Shown one piece after another: positions 1 through 12,476 of a stretch of 64,000 nucleotides of DNA. The DNA lies in contig OZ034978.1 of assembly GCA_964030785.1 (NCBI GenBank), forward strand, positions 16,013,453 to 16,077,452, written 5' to 3'. Each line of letters opens with the position of its first letter. The stretch's first letter is position 1. Source of the DNA: Siderastrea siderea. Its lineage: Eukaryota; Cnidaria; Anthozoa; Scleractinia; Rhizangiidae. Both the position numbers and the translations under genes were made by a program. A model generated the notes under the pieces. The model was not told where the DNA came from. It made no database searches and was given only the letters and a program-made list of their open reading frames with translations.

Positions 1-275
1 TCCCTCAGCATCATGGGAGGGACTCATTGGGAGCTGGAGATTCGCTGTAAAGCTATGAAGGGCCAGGTTTATCAAAGTCCTTGCTACCCCAAGCCAGTTT
101 CTGAGGTAAATTCCGATGCTTCACTCCATGGTCTCCACCGTAGTAGTCTTCAACCCTTGACAAAAATCTTTGATACACTCTCAATAGAAGCTGCCAACTT
201 TATATAATGCAACTTAAACAATCAATTTCACCCCAACCAAAGTTGAAATGACCCCACACCCCCTTAAACAATGTT

Positions 276-335
276 GTGCTTCAGAAAAAAGGCGAGATCA
301 GCTCCTGCTGCAACTACAGAGGTATAACACTGCTG
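276..335 (+). pseudogene. LINE reverse transcriptase scrap
   Basis: A 20-codon stretch reads like the conserved RT segment of non-LTR retrotransposons (..GEISSCCNYRGITLL). No longer open frame continues on either side, so this is a relic. The call rests on one short motif. The rest of the first 1.4 kb shows no gene or clear repeat. Confidence 0.4.
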
Positions 336-1464
336 TGAATTTATGCGATAGGAGATCGAAAGTACACGTTTTCTCGATCTGTTAGTTGTGTCTGTTGTTT
401 AGTTTTGAATTTATTCCACCTCTACTGTTATTTTCAGTCGAAGCAAGGTGACACTTTCAGGACGCTGTACTCACTTTGATTCACTTAACTTTTAAATCAT
501 TCGAACCAGGGCTAAGGAAAACTATACACAGATAATTAGCTCAGCTGTTCTTCATTTGTTTGAATGTTTCACAAAGCTGAAAATTTGTGATACGTTTAAG
601 CGGTGTCGGTTCTGGATGTTCATTTTCATTTTATCGCATGAATATTATCCGACACTGTTAAGTTGATCACTATGAGACTATGAGCCATCCTTGTTTACGT
701 ATGTGATCTCACACAATAATTTAAGGTCTGTTCTCTGGTGAATTAAGGTAGCTCCTCCTTCGGCCTCTAGAACGCAGATTCCTGTTTTGGACAAATCTAA
801 AGAGATGTTCCTGAGTTAGGGACTTTGCATTTGGAAATATTTTCCATCAGTCATGCTGTACGAGACTACAATGAATCATAGTGGCATTTATTTTTTGGAA
901 ATAAACTAGTGTACAAAGGGGGGAAGGTTTGTAAATGCTAAGTAAAGTGGAAAGCAAGGATGATTATAGCCATTTCTAGCGTCATGACTGGCATGCTACC
1001 ATAGTTGTTCAGTGACAACCTTGTATGACCATTTTTTGGTCGTGTTGTGACCATGGTGTGTAAAGTTGTCGTGACCTGATACCACACGGTCAACCACGGT
1101 CAAAAATATTTAGCTAGATCATTTTGATTCATGTTTAATAAAAGCTGGCTATTTTTCAGTAATAAACCGGGTCTCTTTCTTTTTAAAGAGGTTAATTTTG
1201 TTTACAAGTGACCTGGTAAACCACGATGAACGATGTTCTTGCTTTATTAGGGCTGTATTTGTAGTTTCAGCGTAATGTTGTGCAATGTTTAACCCTGCAA
1301 CGAACAATTTTATGTCATTAGTCTGGACTTAACCGATGTTTAAAGCACCGGAATCGTTGAAGTTGACTCAAAAAACAAATTTCAATCTAATTCTAGGAAC
1401 AATCCAAACTAATAAGGTCTAATAACTTTGATGATGCTGATCACATCTAAATTCTTGTTCTTAG

Positions 1465-1775
1465 GCTACCGTGGCTTGATTAAGAAAAAAAACACAAAAA
1501 GCAGTGATAAACATCGTAAACAAATGCATTTTAAAAATAAATTTGCCTTTTCGTATGCTAAGCAACAATTAAGTAAACGTTACAGTGTTTGAAAATTGTT
1601 TAATATATAGTTAACCATTGGGATCTGGAACCGAAATTAAGGAAAACGATCTTACAAACACCGTAACGGTTACTTTTGCTCAGCATACGAAATGAAAATG
1701 TTTGTTTACCCTGTTTATCACCGCTGTTTGTGTTTTACTCTTGATCATATCTGTTGTGTACCAAGAACCATTAGC
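1465..1775. repeat. Snap-back (palindromic) repeat
   Basis: Two diverged arms face each other. The left arm contains GCAGTGATAAACATCGTAAAC, then TTCGTATGCTAAGCAA and GTTACAGTGTTTG. The right arm, read on the other strand, contains the matching GCGGTGATAAACAGGGTAAAC, TTCGTATGCTGAGCAA and GTTACGGTGTTTG. A spacer of about 80 bp separates them. It looks like a foldback MITE; no target duplication was identified. Confidence 0.6.
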
Positions 1776-1967
1776 CTGGAGTAGGGGTGGGACAATATTT
1801 TCCCAAACAAAAACTGACCAGGAAAATAAAAACAACTATTTACAAGTGGAGCTAAATTAAGTCTGGTTTTTCGTGGCCACAAAAGGTTAACTACTTCCTT
1901 GTAGAAAGCAATATTTAATAAAATTTAATAATTAAACGAGACTTACCTGTAAGGTGAAGTTTGATTG

Positions 1968-2037
1968 GAATTCTATTTCGTCACCAGTCAGGAACGAAGG
2001 AGCCACATGAGAGAGCTTGTGCATGCGATCAGTCAGT
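1968..2037. repeat. DIRS inverted terminal repeat, left (3') end
   Basis: Inverted copy of 6429-6500. The best core is 34 bp (2004-2037), with a diverged outer part containing GAATTCTATTTCGTC. Confidence 0.75.
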
Positions 2038-2334
2038 CTTAAACACACGTGACTGCAGGACGAAGAAGAAGCGATAAGGCAAGGGCGGATAAATGAAATC
2101 CTTATGGGGGGTCATGTGACTCCTTCTAAGCCTAACCCTATAACGCAGACATATTTTGGTGCTCATCGTTTAATGTAAACAAAGATAGAGATTCTTATAT
2201 ACACATCAAGGGCTTAACTTATAGCTGGGTTGTGTGCTTCGTTCCGGCTGTATGACTCTAAGATAATTATATAACACTGCCACAATTGACATCCTGAGCG
2301 GAAAGCTTGTTATAAAATTTGGCAAAGGTTAAGA

Positions 2335-3230
2335 GGCATTGGTCCAGCCAGCGGCTTTGAGTACGTTTGCTAGACTGAGACCAGCTTTATTAACGCAGTA
2401 TGAGGTCGAAGCAGCTCCTGTGCTGTGTGTCACGAAGGCAGTCGCATCTATGCCAGCATTGGCAAGAGTCGATTTGACCCACCTTTGCGACAGTGTTTTT
2501 GCTGACAGCCCTAGGAGGTATTCGAAAGCTTATTAAGAGTTTCGAGTCTGACTTATCGCGGAGCGGTCCAGTTATGGATACATAATGTTTTATTGTCCCT
2601 ACAACACAAAGGCGTTTGTCCTGATATGCTACAAGTTCAATAGGCTCTTGGTGTTTCCCCTGTTTAGTATATTTGAGTTTCTCTCCTATGGCAAAAACGT
2701 ACCTGTCAGGTAATTTCTGCATAAGATTAAGGTCTAATTTGTGGATCGTTTGACATCGCTGTCCTGTGAGAATTGCAAGTAGTGTTACCAATTTCAAAGA
2801 GAGATTTTTCGGGTCCAGAGAATTGTCTGGAGCTAAGGTCGTCAGGTGTGACAGCACTTTCTCAACATCCCATATGTGGATGTACTTGGGAAGTGCTGGT
2901 TTGAGTTGAAAAACACCTTTCATAAACCTACAGACTAGTGGGTGGTCTCCAAAGCTGACGTTGTCGGTGATTTTCATTACTGCTGATAACGCTGATCGTG
3001 CGGTGTTGATGGCACTATAACCGAGGCCTGAATTAAACAAGGAGGTGAGGAATTCTATTCCATCTTCAACGGTAGCTTGTGACGTGGAAATTTAGTTGTT
3101 TCTACAGAAGCGTTCCCATTTTGCGAGGAAGGTTTTATACTGCTTAAGCGTGCCTTGTCACCAAGATGCCATAATTACGTCCTGTGCTGCTGCAGATACT
3201 CCGATGTTAGTCAATTGTTTCCGGATAAGT
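2335..3230 (-). pseudogene. DIRS tyrosine recombinase (broken)
   Basis: DIRS elements integrate their cDNA with a lambda-type tyrosine recombinase, and this is that gene. The N-terminal core-binding part (..GTLKQYKTFLAKWERFC..) lies near 3100-3160 with an in-frame stop. The long open part, 2390-3040, includes NTARSALSAVMK and the first catalytic arginine in LTGQRCQTIHKL. Past a frameshift the conserved C-terminal block is readable at about 2340-2430 (THSTGAAS, then KAGLSLANVLKAAGW). There the His-x-x-Arg motif reads His-Ser-Thr-Gly, so the catalytic arginine is lost. It sits downstream of RT/RNase H, the normal DIRS position. Confidence 0.8.
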
Positions 3231-5475
3231 GACACACTAGTAATCGTAGTCCAGCGTGTAGTGGATGGCGTGAGCTGGGATCGCTGAGAAGGATCAGTAG
3301 GTCCTTACGTGGTTTGAGTTCTACTGGTTGTTGAACTAGCATGTTCATGGCCTTGGGGTACCATGATTGAGTTGGCCACTTCGGTAGAACACATATCCCT
3401 TCCCCCTTGTCTGATGTTATCCTCTTGAGTACTGCTGACACAATGCTAAAAGGTGGACAGGCATAAAAGTTTAAGTTATGTCAGCTGATTGTGAATGCCT
3501 TAACGCAATAACGTGGGAATTGATAGTTGACCCTGGATGCAAACAAGTCAATTTATGGGGGAAATTGTGAGTCGGCTAAGGCAGATTGGAGGGAGGTGGA
3601 GTCAAGTTTCCACTCAGCGAGCCCCATAGTTTGATTCATAATCAGCGACAATATTCCCCTTCCCTGGGATGTGTGCCGCACTGATCCAAATTCCCCGTGG
3701 TACACATCATGCCCAAATTTCCTTTGTGAGTGTGTGACACGAGTCTGAGTGGCTTAAGTGCCCATGTGGTTGATTGCAGAGACAGCTGTAGTGTTGTCGA
3801 TCATGAGCCGTACATGTTCATCACTGGAGTTCTTGACAAATAGTTTCAAGGCAAAGAAGGCGGCGAGTAGTTCTAAATAGTTTATGTGGTACTGGGTTTC
3901 CCTTGCCGAACAGGTCCCCCCTGTTGAAGTGTCGCCACAAGCGGCTCCCCAGCCCACCTGGGAAGCATCACTGGTTATGATTAGGGAGGGCGGCGGGTGT
4001 GAAATTCGATTGAACGATGATAAGATGTTATTTACCCACCAGTTCAGCTCGTCTTTGGCAGGCTCAGGGAGCGTCATAGGTCTGTCAAAGTTGCCTTTGT
4101 TTTCCTTAAGGGCGATCGTTTTATCTTTCTCTAGGGCTCTCTAGAACAGGGGCCCATGCATTACCCCGGGGAATGTAGCGACTATTTTCCCAATCACCTG
4201 GGCAACATATCTAATACTGTGTTTTTGTCTTTCTAATAGGGCTTGGCAGGCCTGTTGAACTGATGTGGCTTTTCAGCGGTCAAGCAAATTGTCGTTGTGA
4301 CTGTGTTTATAACAAATCCTAGAACGATTAATACCTGAGTAGGAATAAATATAGACTTATCAGGGTGGATAACGAACCCTAATGGTTCTAATTGAGAAAC
4401 AACCGGTGTACGTTCTGCCTTGGAGAATAAGGTCATCGATGTAATTAGATGATATGTGACCCAATTTGTGAAGGGCTGTCATTTGCGGTTTCATTAAGTT
4501 AGTGAATTTTCTAGGACAACATGACAGTCCATTAGGTAAGCACGTGAACTGATAAAGTTGACCACGCCACAAGAATCTTAGGTATTACCGATGATCTCGC
4601 GCCACGGGGACGGAATAGTAAGCATCTGTTAAGTCCAAGGAGGCTAGGAAACAATCTTTTTCAATGAGATTGAGGACGGTTTTGAGAGTGTCCATTTTCA
4701 AATGTTGGTATGGAATGCACTTGTTAAATTGTTTCCGATTAAGTATGATCCGATAACTGCCGTCCTTTTTCGGACGAGTAAAGATGCTGGATAAGATCTC
4801 GCCATTGCAGGGGATTGCAGGTTCAATTATTCCCTTTGAGAGCATTTTACTTATCTCCGAGTCAATAGCAGCAATGAGTGAAATGTTATTATTGAGGCCA
4901 GATAAGTGTTGTTCAGGTGCATAAGCACAAGGTATGTGGACACCCGAGATGTCCCTTAAGATTTCTTGATCAGAAGTTAATTGCTTCCAAGCCGCAATGG
5001 AATTTCCTAGCCCACCGGCTTGGTAAAATTTGCAATGACAATGATAGTATTCTCTTAAGCTTTGGACAAAGTCTTCAAATTTGCTTAGCGTTTGTTCAAC
5101 TCTTGCAAGCTCCGCTAACATTTCTTGTCGTTGTCCTTCCAAGACCATTTTTTTTTGTTTTTTTTTCCGGTGGAATGGCCGTTGGCCCTTCCCTACAAAA
5201 AGAGTGCGAATTGTCCCTCTCAGTATGTAGTTGGAGTCAAACTTTTGGCCGTAACGGCCCTCAGACTTGGAAGGCGTTTTGGTTGTGGAGATTAGCTTGT
5301 TCGCCAGTTTGCTTGTCTCCTGAGTGTCACGGGCTCGTTTAGCAAGGTCATCCCCAAACAGTAACTGGGAATTTGGAATATCCGTGTTACAAATGGGGTA
5401 ATATTCGGGTTTTAGGGTTGATTTTGTTTGTTCTCTGCGTAAGAGGGAAAGTTCGTCAGAAGCATGACCGAGCAA
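3211..5475 (-). pseudogene. DIRS reverse transcriptase - RNase H polyprotein (broken)
   Basis: The gene copies element RNA into DNA and degrades the RNA strand. The RT fingers and palm are in the open stretch 4585-5475 (RPKKDGSYRIILNRKQFNK; then SLDLTDAYYSVPV, the first aspartate motif). The second catalytic motif, NYIDDLIL, lies in a different frame within 4360-4572. RNase H follows at 3754-4077 (ITSDASQVGWGA.., YLELLAAFFAL, MIDNTTAVSAIN). The typical DIRS tail lies at 3211-3441 (LPKWPTQSWYP). At least three frame changes separate these blocks. The order and spacing match one original polyprotein. Confidence 0.85.
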
Positions 5476-5477
5476 CG

Positions 5478-6230
5478 CTACGGAGTCAATATTATGTGTA
5501 ACCAGTGCTTTTTAGCTGCATCTGGTAAACCAGTTGATATTTTTAAAATTGCATCACCCGCTCGAAGGGTGGCTATAGTCGTTTTTTGTAAGGACTGTTG
5601 TATGTTTGTTATTCGCGGGTCTGTTTGCCTTTTGTGGGCTTTAATTTGTGCCCAGATTTCTGGGTTAACACGAGGAATTATTATTGCCGTGCAGTTTGCA
5701 GGCGTGGGGTGTTTCGAATTAGTAGTTTTTTGAGTTTGTCTGGCGCCATCTTGCGGCCCCATCGCTTGTTTGCTATGTCAGCCAGCTTAGGCTGTATATT
5801 TTCGCCGGTGGCTTCGCTCGATTCAAGAATACTCTCAATGTCTTCTAGAAATTTGCCTGCATCTGTAATCTCTGCTGATGGAGCGGGTATTGGGCTAACG
5901 AGTTCCTCAATATCGTTTTCTAAATTATCGCTAGCTGTGAGGCTAACTTTGTCGTCCTCATCTGCACTATTTGTTCACCTGACTCCGTTCTGGCAACCTT
6001 GCGTCGCCTTTCATGTGCAGCGGAGTCCCCTCTGGGGCTGCTCTTTTCATGTCATTGCCCGGTGGGCAGTTTGCTTTATACATTAGCTCTAAAATTCGAG
6101 CCATACTGCCCATACTCTCATTGAGATTATTGAGCGTCATTTGAAGCTCATTGGTCACTATTGTGCCACAAGTGCCAGGTGGGCTAGTAGCGTTGTCCGG
6201 TGGACCTTCGCTATGATCGTTGGCGGCCAT
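5478..6230 (-). pseudogene. DIRS Gag-like protein (broken)
   Basis: Upstream of RT in the position of DIRS ORF1 (nucleocapsid-like). Two open pieces lie in different frames. 5967-6230 starts MAANDHSEGPPDN and carries a helical stretch (LQMTLNNLNESMGSMARILELM). 5478-5762 contains IIIPRVNPEIWAQIKAHKRQ, of the kind seen in DIRS ORF1 proteins. Between them the reading frame is lost. The assignment rests mainly on position and the second segment; Gag proteins are poorly conserved. Confidence 0.6.
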
Positions 6231-6428
6231 TGGTTTTGGCGGGAAGCTGAAAGGGAAGCAAACACTAAAGGGGTAGCCTTACCAAAATGTCCTGTGGTTC
6301 CTCTACTTTTCTGGCTGCAGGCAGCCTAACGCTTGTATAAGATGTATATAATATATATAATAAGTTTTAAGTGGTAATTCGTGGAGACCAAAATTCGGCG
6401 ACCGACCAACTGAAAGAACATGATTGCA

Positions 6429-6500
6429 ACTGACTGATCGCATGCGCATGCTCTCTCATGTGACTACGGAGTGACTCGGACTGGGGACGAGATAGAATTG
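6429..6500. repeat. DIRS inverted terminal repeat, right (5') end
   Basis: Inverted copy of 1968-2037. The core ACTGACTGATCGCATGCGCA begins at 6429, and the outer part contains GACGAGATAGAATT. Confidence 0.75.
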
Positions 6501-6668
6501 AGTTCTATTTGCGTCTTCCATTTCAGTTTTGGTAATAATAGTAATTTAAAAATTAATTCAAATCAGAATTTTGCTGATCCTCAGCACAGCTTTAGTTAGG
6601 GAAGAAATTCAAGTAGATAGCTATTGTTGGGGAAAATGCTTTAAGCCCGGCAATTCTAACACAAGTCT

Positions 6669-8937
6669 GAGGAGCTATAATCGGGGATGGAGACCGTAAC
6701 TAACTGCCATTTTCAATTTGGCGTTGGCCCCATCGAAAAAGACAAATGTGCTATTTTTAGAAAAAAATTGCGCCATAGCGCGTGACACACGCGCGTGTGT
6801 GTTGCGAGGACTCCACGCAGAGAAAAACAAACAAAATGGCGTCGGAAATTACCTTTGTTGGAGATGAATAAATTCAATTTCTGTCATCAGTGTCACTTCC
6901 TAATTTGAGGCAAGCCTTAGGGAGAACTTTCTGGATAGTGACTCTGGATATGAGGATTATACAAGTGATTCCGATGATGGCAGTGAGAATATTTTGGAAA
7001 AATCCTGTGGCGAAGATGTGTCGGACATGTCGGACGAGGATTTCCCCGTTAGACGGAAAAAACGTTTTACGGGCAAAAATGGCGTCAAACTACGAAAAAA
7101 TCAGTTGAAGGCGAATCAGGCAGAAAAAGGGAAAATACATCTCGAATGTATATTTCCTCTGAGGACGTACAGAGATTGAAGGGCAGCCGCAAAGACTGTA
7201 AAATGATTTTCCAAGCACGTACTGAAGAAAAGTAACGCACTGATAAATCGTTGTCACTTTTTTCACTGCAAGAAAAATAGTAACATATATTCAAATACCG
7301 AGTCAGCAAAGAAAATGTCTGTCGAGATTTCTCAGCGTATGTTTTCTGAAATAATGCTCGCCTTTACCGAAATGGCCGAAATGTTTATAATGAAGACCAA
7401 GAATAGTGAAAAGCGCGCCTTGTTTTCAGTCAAATGCTCTCGTGGTGCGTTATCAATCGTCGACAAAATAGAGAACTGGAAAAACACCAAGAGAAAAAAA
7501 ACTACTTCCGTCGATGAGAAGGAGAAAGATGAAGTGAAACTCCATGCTTCCCTAGTACTTAATATTACTTTCTGGGCAATTTATGAACCTAGAAGGGATA
7601 CATAGCGCAGTGGATGTGGCAAGGGTTTCAACGACAGAGTGAGCTTAACTATTTTTCTCTGCCAGCAACCCGGCGAGAAAAATCACTTTGTATCGAAGCA
7701 AAATTAAGAAGAAATTACGACTGAACGTCACTGAGACACAAATCTAAGTTGTTTCAGAGTGCTTGATTTCTTAAGACGAAAAGAAACTGTAGAAATAGAA
7801 TTTTAAGCATTTAGCGCTTTGTTTACAATTTCTTTCATCGTCCAGTCAATCACTTGTTCTTAAAATTTCACAAACAGCAGGTTTCATACGGAAGGCTTTG
7901 ACTCCGAAATATCGAGACAAGACAAAATAAAGCACAGTAAAATTGAAAGAGGCATTTAATAAAAATTGTCACACTTTTTATGGCGAGTCAGTACAAAAAT
8001 CATGCAACAGTCTGAACGACAAGCATTGAACAAATCCACCAGAAAAGGCGACATTTTTTGGCTATACCACACAAAATTGACACTGGTTTCGTTGTGGCTC
8101 TATCCGTGTTCCCTTGAGCAGCTCCAGACATTTAGACACAAGTCAGATGCCATGTAAAATACGTTGAATCGCTTTCACAGTTGTTTGTGTGTTATTTTTA
8201 ACATTCCGTCGGCGGGCTCGTAAGTCGTAACTAAGAAAAACTGCGTTTTGTGGTTTGCGTTTACTGCATAGTAATTATCGTTCAAGTTTAATTATTAATC
8301 CTGTCGTCAGTTCGATCAAACAAACACATGATGGCTCCGTTATCAGCGTTGTGCGAACGGAGCGATTTCAAACTCGTTCATTTGAACTCCCGCAGCCATA
8401 ACGGTGAGATCGTACAGCTTCAATCCGCTTTGAACGACGATTACAACAATTTTCAGGAAAAATCAAAGACGTACCACATTTCAGAGCCCATAATTGGGAG
8501 ATTTTTCCCAGACCTTGTGCTTGTACGTTCACTTCGGAGCAGTTTCATTGATTCATTCAGCTCCGCAAAGAAACGCTGCAACACTTCGCAAGGTTTTGGC
8601 ACCTTTTTCGGTCAGTCATGTGATCGCGATCGATTCTTGTTCCCTTTTATCTCGGAGTCTCTCTCTCTTTTTTTCTCTTTCTTGATTTTATAGCAATTAG
8701 TGATTGCGTTTTTAATAATAAAAACAATTGGGTACTCGGGCATACCGGATATCAAATAATTATAACCATCTTGGTCATATCCAGCACGCCCTCGTTGTAC
8801 GCAAACTTGCGTGTAGCCACGCACGTTTATGACGTTGAGGGTGGCGCAATTTTTTCTAAAAATAGCACATTTTGTCTTTTTCGATGGGGCTGCTTGGACC
8901 CCGCGCTTACGGTCTCCGTCCCAGATTATGGCTCCTG
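6669..8937. mobile_element. DNA transposon with inverted ends and about 9-bp target duplication
   Basis: Bases 6669-6776 and 8841-8937 are inverted copies, with the strongest part GCCCCATCGAAAAAGACAAA and CTATTTTTAGAAAAAA. The termini read GAGGAGCTATAAT and, inverted, CAGGAGCCATAAT. CACAAGTCT (6660-6668) and CACAAGTTT (8938-8946) flank it as a 9-bp target duplication with one mismatch. It holds remnants of an acidic/basic protein but no recognisable transposase. The duplication length fits Mutator-like or P-like families; the superfamily is not settled. Confidence 0.7.
6836..7605 (+). pseudogene. Remnant protein of the 2.3 kb transposon, function unknown
   Basis: The candidate start at 6836 (MASEITFVGDE) runs into a stop. 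A neighbouring frame then reads an acidic tract rich in Asp/Ser/Glu (SDSDDGSENILEKS, DVSDMSDEDF) followed by a basic patch (RRKKRFTGKNGVKLRKN) up to 7179. After further stops another frame opens at 7315-7605 (MSVEISQRMFSEIMLAFTEM...). Acidic then basic N-termini are common in transposase and domesticated transposase genes, but no catalytic motif is visible. The 7606-8838 remainder of the element shows no convincing coding sequence. Confidence 0.35.
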
Positions 8938-8946
8938 CACAAGTTT

Positions 8947-10008
8947 AATACAGAACGTAATATTTAGATGCCATCCGTAAGAAATGTAAGCCATCTGTTC
9001 CAAGTAAAGGGTAGAGCAAAACAAAAACAAAAAATTACAAGGACGTAGCGTACAAATACCTCACGAGGATAGACGATTTGCAAATTGCGATTTGTTTTTT
9101 TTATATTGTATGGTCTAGAATCACACTATTTTACGTTGAGCCAAAACAAACCTTATATCACAAAGGTAAAAGGCTGCGAGACAACCATTTAGCGAAGACT
9201 TTGGTGGCGCAAAACTGTGTTCAAAGACATCACCTATGCAGTAGCCTAGCTGTGCCTTAATCACGTGACTCATTGCCTAACTTAGTTAATTAAGCAAAAT
9301 TATAACTTCCTAAATGCGATTGCTGGCTAGATTTACAAAATAACGAAAATCAGCGAAAAAGAAAAAAAATATAACAAAAGGATCTACAGCAGGGGGAACC
9401 ACAGCTTTAAGATGGCGGATCTCAAAGCCGTAAGCCATGCAATCAAACTGTTAAGCGAAAAAATAATTATATTCTATCCGCAAGTCGGAAGCGACCATGA
9501 CTGCTTCACAGTCTAGTTATTTAAATGCACAAGCCAAGAGTTTTCGCTATTATTGTCGAGTTTTTGTTTGGTTTAAAGATACATAATTTGGTAACAAATT
9601 GGTAGGACAGTGTAAAACTGTTCCCTCGCAATGGACCTGGATTATATTTACAAACAAAAAGGAGATTTCTCAACGCAAGTCAATGGCCAGTTTAAGGTCC
9701 TTTAACACGCAGATCAAGTTCCTTAATGGAAAGTTTCATTCATTTGACAGTTGACCATTATTAAATTTCTAGGGTAAATACGGTTTTCCACTATGACTAT
9801 CACTTTTCAAAAGTGAATCAAAATGACTAAAATAGTGTAAAATGACCAAACTAACTATAACATTCATATAAACGTGACTCTGAAATTTGAATGGAATCTC
9901 AGAGCATGGCCAATGTAGTCAACAGTTTCACCTCATCTTTTGCTTGCTGTGCATGCACTACATTGCATGGAATTCAATAGCCTGGACACGTGGTGGCTCA
10001 TGAGCCCT
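8947..10008. other. Intergenic, nothing recognised
   Basis: AT-rich sequence downstream of GPCR copy 1. No ORF with family character and no clear repeat boundary was seen. The last 150 bp resemble the 3' flanks of GPCR copies 2 and 3 (GAGCATGGCCAATG.., GCATGCACTACATT). Confidence 0.5.
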
Positions 10009-10909
10009 TTAACAAGTAAGCTGTTTTACTGCTTTTCTAAACTCTTGCATTCTTATGGCATATATCAGTGGATTAACTATGGAATTGCCTAAATATAACA
10101 CAGTTACCGTTAATCTAATTCGAAACTTTGTATCATGGGACAGTTGTCCACGCACGACGGGTTTAATGGACTTCCAAATAGCCGCGGGCAGAATGGTCAG
10201 TATCGAGACAACAGTAACTATGAATAGTGACGGACAGTTTCCTGTCTGACACAACTGAACCAGAATGGTGAGGAAGAGGGTTACTTTTCGTACTGTAATT
10301 AATAATAGCGTATGAGATTGTGAGTATCAGAAGGGTCACGAAACTGTATGATGCCCATGCGTACGAAACCGCTTCTGGTACACACAGGTAAAGGAAAGTC
10401 AACCCAGATGACAGAAGGAAAGCTATCAACCAACTGTCTATTATGATCTTAAAGTAAACCCATTTCCCAATTAAACAGTGTCTAAAGGGATAAACTGTTG
10501 CGTGTAACCGCTCTAAAGAAATTAGAGAAAGGTTTGCTTGAGAAGCTAATGGAAATATGCTGATAAAAGTTAAAATAACAAATTTTCGCCAGCTGAAACA
10601 ACATCCGGGTTCGATCTTTTCGAGGTACAGTCTTGTTTCCAAAGATACCACCACTACTCCCACCAGTAAATCAGCCACAGTCAGGTTTATTATCAGGTAC
10701 GTAGTGCGCTTGCGTAAGTGGGGCTTTCTTGCAAAGGCGAAGATAGTGAAGGCGTTAATGATAAATATCACAATACATTCTGGGATAAGCGCTCCAAACC
10801 ATCTCTTTTTCTCTTGTAGGAAAAACTCTTTATCAGTCTCATTAGTCATCCTTAAGAAACTTGGTAGAATCCTCTTCTTTTTTTCATCCAAAGCAAACGT
10901 AAAGTCCAA
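10009..10909 (-). pseudogene. Class A (rhodopsin-family) GPCR, copy 1, frameshifted
   Basis: A seven-transmembrane G-protein-coupled receptor for the cell surface; the ligand cannot be told. The likely start is MTNETDKEFF at 10849, although the frame is open to 10909. Seen in order: TM1 (ALIPECIVIFIINAFTIFAFA), TM2 with LTVADLLVG, TM3 ending in SLISLERLHATVYP (ERL in place of DRY), TM4-TM5, then after a frame change TM6 (SLFIVTVVSILTILPAAIW) and TM7 with NSIVNPLIYAIRM (the NPxxY motif). Comparison with copy 2 shows a 2-base deletion near 10222, between TM5 and TM6, as the cause of the frameshift. The coding region looks intronless, as in many cnidarian class A receptors. It could also be a sequencing error in a live gene. 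Confidence 0.85.
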
Positions 10910-10930
10910 GCTGGGATTAAGGAAACATTG

Positions 10931-12240
10931 AAAACGAGGTTGTTAATATTTACACTAGGCTATATCACGACACCTGAGATATAATGACATTCTAATTTCT
11001 ATCCATCTTTGTTAGGTGTTGTATATTGAGGCTCTTTTTGTTACCTCCGTCTTATTCTGTTTAGTTTTTCCTGTACTAAATGTCTGAGATAAGATTGGAG
11101 ACTGGATATTAATTTTAATATGAATTTTCTGATTATGTTAACCTTTATGTATGGCTTGACAGGTGAGAGAATTTCTTTACAGGTGTTCCGATCTTTGAAA
11201 AAAGAAGCCAAGCAAAAGAACAGAAAATTAATTTTCTTTGCACAACATATATGAGAAGTTGCTTAAGGTGACTTTAAGCAAAAGAACAAAATGGCTCATG
11301 ATTCAAATCCACTTGAAAAAACGGCTTGTATACTATGTATTGCTCGATCCACCTTACATCTGATAAGTGCCTCATATTTAGCAACCCACGTACATCACGT
11401 CCTCAAATCATTCGGGAAATTTTTCCTCACTTAACTGTTATATTCACCATGCTGAGTTAAATTATTGACCTGCTGAGCCACCATGAAATAAGAAGCATCA
11501 GATATCATTTCATTTCAGAGCCAAATCTTTAAAGACTCAATTAATTATCTGAAGAAAGTACTGTCAACAAGACATGGTGTATATAAAGAAGGTAACACGA
11601 CACCGAAAATGTTTTACAGACATGTTGTTGACGGGCTATGTTATTCTTTTACCCAGCTGCAGGAAGAGCCTCTGTTTGACATACCGTATTTCATTTTCAA
11701 CCTTTACACTAGATGTGGCTTTTGGTTCGCCGCGGTGGGGCTTGTTGTCGCTACAAGTATCTAGAACAAATGTGTTTTGCTTTTCCTTGCCATTAATATT
11801 CCATCCTCTGATGATCATCAACAAATTTACACCTATAGCATCTGTCTGAATTATATACGGCTGAAACCAACCGAAGCCGCCTTCGAATGTCTATAAACAT
11901 GTATAAACAGTGTATAAAGAGCCTCAGAAACGAGAAAATATGTCTAGTTTGGAAAACTCATGTTTTCAACCGACATTTAGTTGCAAGTCATATTCACTTT
12001 GTGAGACACCAACGCCAAATTTATTTTGAAAGTTTGAAACAACCTCCCTGAGCCTCATGATCTGAAAGCCTTGCGTTTTCAATGAAAAGATATAGTTTCT
12101 TTTGTCTCTTTAGGCAATATTGTATATTTTACTCACCTATTTTCTTCTCAACGCTATTTCCACCAACCTTCTTGTTGAAACTTGTTTCGGAAACTGCCGT
12201 CGAACATGTTTGTACTTATATCATAAGGATGCAGTCAATA
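10931..12240. repeat. Upstream flank shared with GPCR copy 3 (segmental duplication)
   Basis: The 5' side of copy 1 aligns in pieces with the 5' side of copy 3 (about 57370-59465). Examples are CCACCATGAAATAAG with TTTCATTT..GAGCCA (11478-11525 and 58511-58556), CTGTCAACAAGACA (11563 and 58577), and the TTTACTCAC..TATTTTCT stretch near 12130 and 59360. This shows a duplication larger than the gene itself. No gene was seen inside. Confidence 0.6.
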
Positions 12241-12476
12241 GAGTCAATAGAGTCCTTTTGTCACAGCCCTATATGTGATAGGTTCCCTCGGAAATTTGAT
12301 GTTCAAATTTCATATATATATATGAACCCTCCAACTACGTTTTCGGGCTAATATCCGTTGTGCACATCAAAAATCCTCGGGCAACCCATCACACGATTGT
12401 GCCTTCGAAGAACTCTATTGTTTAAATAACGCATAGAAATTGTCATGTCGATATGTTTATAACAACCTTCGTTGTA

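Larger units (their letters stand above)
1968..6500 (-). mobile_element. Degenerate DIRS-type (tyrosine-recombinase) retrotransposon
   Basis: The gene order on the minus strand is Gag-like, RT, RNase H, tyrosine recombinase, with no DDE integrase. That order, with inverted rather than direct terminal repeats, defines DIRS elements. The ends are inverted copies: 2004-2037 (CACATGAGAGAGC...) matches the complement of 6429-6462 with few differences, and weaker similarity extends outward to about 1968 and 6500. No target duplication is expected for this class and none was seen. All coding regions carry frameshifts or stops, so the copy is inactive. Confidence 0.85.

Noticed and set aside
4917..5342. 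141-codon plus-strand ORF
   Set aside because: Antisense to the DIRS reverse transcriptase region, no motif.
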